6,862 nt of DNA from an uncultured Granulicatella sp. Its GTDB lineage: Bacteria; Bacillota; Bacilli; Lactobacillales; Aerococcaceae. Below, in pieces: positions 6,286 to 6,862 of this stretch. Position numbers and translations under genes: made by a program. Where the stretch lies: the NCBI GenBank assembly GCA_900551535.1, contig URWJ01000074.1, positions 1-6,862 of the forward strand, written 5' to 3'. A model generated the notes under the pieces. It was not told the origin of the DNA. It saw nothing but the letters and a program-made list of their open reading frames with translations, and made no database searches. How positions within the stretch are numbered: position 1 is the stretch's first letter; the number at the start of each line of letters is the position of its first letter.

Positions 6286-6862
6286 TGGGAGTTGTCATAT
6301 GAGCAGTACCATGCAGCGCATCTGAACGAAGCTATCAACCTAGACAGCGGTTGGAACAAAAGTACCAAGAACCTGCTGTTGCCTTTTAACAGAACGCGCG
6401 TACCCGGATCGGAAGGCTCGCGCCAGATCCAGCGCTTCATCATCGAGCACTTCAACAATACGCTGGCGGGAGAATGGGCCGTCGAGACGCAAGCCTTTGA
6501 GGAGAACGGTTACCGCTTCAATAACCTTGTTATGACATTACAAAACAATGCGAGCGAGTACTTAGTGCTCGCTGCTCATTATGATACCAAGATAGCGCCC
6601 ACGGGGATGGTGGGCGCTATCGACAGTGCCGCCTCGTGTGCCGCGCTGCTATATACGGCCCAGTTCCTAACGCACATCGCGTGCCACGAGCGCACGAAAG
6701 AGTACAATGACTTAGAGTCGAACACTGTAGTATCGAATTCTACCTTGGGTGTAAAGATCGTATTCTTTGATGGAGAGGAGGCCATTGAAGAGTGGGGCCC
6801 CGAGGACTCGATTTATGGAGCACGCCGATTAGCCGCCCAATGGCTTGCTGACGGCACGATGA
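6202..6862 (+). CDS. YFR018C: YFR018C, glutaminyl-peptide cyclotransferase family protein (first 220 residues, 3' end off the right edge)
   Basis: Glutaminyl cyclases convert N-terminal Gln (or Glu) of secreted peptides to pyroglutamate; they share the zinc M28 aminopeptidase fold (family knowledge). The start is ATG 6202, giving MGMKYVLPLR; M3 at 6208 is a possible alternative. A hydrophobic signal sequence covers about residues 4-28. Then come FNRTRVPGS (62-70), the strand LAAHYDTK with H126 and D128, GAIDSAASC with D141, and FFDGEEAIEEWGPEDS with E192 and E193. By comparison with human QPCT, D141 and E193 are zinc ligands and E192 the acid/base residue; the third ligand, a His, would be in the missing C-terminal part. 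The full yeast protein is about 363 residues. N-glycosylation sequons at N52, N63, N85, N116 and N179 fit entry into the secretory pathway. The reaction in yeast and its substrate are, to my knowledge, not established. Confidence 0.95.
   Translation, partial: MGMKYVLPLRLIGLAYLLVLFQVHRVTGWELSYEQYHAAHLNEAINLDSGWNKSTKNLLLPFNRTRVPGSEGSRQIQRFIIEHFNNTLAGEWAVETQAFEENGYRFNNLVMTLQNNASEYLVLAAHYDTKIAPTGMVGAIDSAASCAALLYTAQFLTHIACHERTKEYNDLESNTVVSNSTLGVKIVFFDGEEAIEEWGPEDSIYGARRLAAQWLADGTM

Noticed and set aside
6264..6458. Minus-strand frames opposite YFR018C (also 6579-6785)
   Set aside because: They are antisense to a well-recognised enzyme whose catalytic motifs lie in the plus frame.
1..6862. Search for mobile elements, tRNA genes, introns, an ARS-type origin or a CRISPR-like array
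   Set aside because: No terminal repeats, tRNA A/B boxes with a cloverleaf, intron branch-point plus splice-site set in a useful place, or regularly spaced repeats were seen; the repeats present are in-frame amino-acid runs of FAB1.

Overview
This window is nuclear chromosomal DNA of a budding yeast. The two genes read, as far as I can recall the proteins, as Saccharomyces cerevisiae FAB1 (YFR019W) and YFR018C from chromosome VI, shown on the opposite strand to the usual orientation. No intron, tRNA, Ty element, delta, CRISPR or bacterial feature is visible. A few coding differences from the reference would not surprise me; I cannot align here.

Layout: positions 1-5923 are one uninterrupted minus-strand reading frame holding residues 1-1974 of Fab1, the vacuolar/endosomal PtdIns3P 5-kinase. 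It has no stop and leaves the left edge. Read from its start, it holds a Ser/Thr/Asn-rich N-terminus, a complete FYVE zinc finger, a long low-complexity linker (Ser-Arg, Ser-His, Pro and three Asn-rich stretches), the CCT/GroEL-like domain, the Fab1-specific Cys-rich domain, and a disordered stretch with a charged helix and a Gln run. The catalytic kinase core, with its DLKGS, MDYS and IIDF motifs, lies almost wholly outside the window.

Positions 5924-6201 are a 278-bp divergent intergenic region that must hold both promoters and both 5' leaders. It contains several short upstream ORFs and a few weak promoter-like motifs.

Positions 6202-6862 are the first 220 codons of YFR018C on the plus strand. 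It encodes a secreted or secretory-pathway glutaminyl-peptide cyclotransferase (M28-like zinc enzyme) with an N-terminal signal sequence. The frame leaves the right edge.

The two genes are neighbours by divergent arrangement, not an operon, and nothing in the sequence shows that they work in one pathway. I did not find an undescribed system. The observations worth a second look are the leader uORFs, the uncharacterised cyclase with intact catalytic residues, the base-composition step between the genes, and the unstable Asn tract.
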